Of a DNA stretch of 5,518 nucleotides, positions 5,209 through 5,518 are shown in pieces. The translations under genes and the position numbers were made by a program. The notes under the pieces were generated by a model. It was given only the letters and a program-made list of their open reading frames with translations, was not told the origin of the DNA and did not search any database. The stretch is from positions 1 to 5,518 of the forward strand of contig JAUXHM010000080.1 in NCBI GenBank assembly GCA_030621535.1. The letters run 5' to 3'. Position 1 is the stretch's first letter. Each line of letters opens with the position of its first letter. The stretch is from Candidatus Methanophagales archaeon. GTDB lineage: Archaea > Halobacteriota > Syntropharchaeia > Alkanophagales > Methanospirareceae.

Positions 5209-5518
5209 TCAATTTCTTTCAGTACTTTTATCTCCATATTGTCTTACTGGTCTTATAGGCACGATATAAGGTCTCTCATCGTGATTGTTCACTTTTACTT
5301 CAACACCGTAAACATGTTTTATGTTTTCAGGGGTTAGCACGGAAGCAGGATTTCCAGCGGCAAAAATCTTACCACTATTCATCATTATTATTCTATCAGC
5401 GTATCTTGAAGCTAAGTTAAGGTCGTGGATAGCCATAATCGCCGAGATTTGCTTTTCTCTCACGATGTTTTTTATGATGTCCATCACTTCAAGCTGGTGT
5501 CGGATGTCGAGGTTGGAG
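5209..5518 (-). CDS. FecE/BtuD-type ABC importer ATPase, C-terminal part (5' end outside window)
   Basis: The open frame continues to the window edge, so the gene starts beyond 5518; about 102 C-terminal residues are visible. They begin SNLDIRHQLEVMDIIKN, the D-loop after the (unseen) Walker B motif, followed by the switch histidine in MAIHDLNLASRYADRIIMM and then NSGKIFAAGNPASVLTPENI. YGVEVKV and RPYIVPIRPV close the protein. This is the classic C-terminus of ATPases for iron-siderophore, haem, cobalamin or molybdate importers (FecCD permease family). It would energise uptake through a FecCD-type permease likely encoded upstream of the window. Its last 72 bases have a partial second copy at 3322-3387. 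Substrate cannot be set from this part; a metal or corrinoid is the reasonable expectation. Confidence 0.9.
   Translation of the reverse strand, partial: SNLDIRHQLEVMDIIKNIVREKQISAIMAIHDLNLASRYADRIIMMNSGKIFAAGNPASVLTPENIKHVYGVEVKVNNHDERPYIVPIRPVRQYGDKSTERN

Noticed and set aside
3359..5280. The 26/29 direct repeat as attachment sites of an integrative element
   Set aside because: Both copies encode the same protein tail in frame, no integrase is present, and divergence outside the core is that of paralogous coding sequence, so gene homology explains it better.

Overview
All genes read on the minus strand, so the biological order runs from high to low coordinates: ferric-siderophore/cobalamin-type ABC ATPase (3' end only, 5209-5518), a two-gene ABC exporter (ATPase 4158-5165, permease 3388-4161), a nitrogenase component 1-like protein (1724-3238), a small four-helix-bundle protein of the 23S rRNA intervening-sequence family (1299-1673), a NifH-like iron protein (317-1213), and the first 82 codons of a SAM-dependent methyltransferase (1-248). 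No rRNA, tRNA, CRISPR array or classical transposase is visible.

The organism is most probably a strictly anaerobic archaeon of the methanogen/methane-oxidiser type. The NifH-like protein resembles the methanogen group IV (CfbC-type) iron proteins as I remember them, and anaerobic FecE-type transport genes are common beside such clusters. This is inference; an anaerobic bacterium is not excluded.

The core is a nitrogenase-like redox module: a NifH-type ATP-driven electron donor with both 4Fe-4S cysteines, and one NifD-type catalytic subunit with three P-cluster-like cysteines but no recognisable FeMo-cofactor cysteine. It is unlikely to be a nitrogenase. With a methyltransferase downstream and a metal/corrinoid-type importer upstream, reductive chemistry on a tetrapyrrole, metal chelate or thioether-like substrate is a reasonable guess. 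The NifD-like protein does not look like a canonical CfbD, so the substrate is open.

Two structural features stand out. First, the junctions between these genes are built from a degenerate 7-bp tandem repeat (consensus AGGTKTG, with TCACACC in inverted orientation). The repeats supply the stop codons of the NifD-like gene, the four-helix-bundle gene and a gene remnant, supply a Shine-Dalgarno for the four-helix-bundle gene, and form hairpins. The four-helix-bundle gene sits between two same-orientation arrays and looks like an insertion that split nifD-like from nifH-like. Second, the ABC exporter pair lies between the real 3' end of the FecE-type ATPase gene and a 22-codon orphan copy of the same type of 3' end (3322-3387), which marks a past duplication or replacement at this spot.
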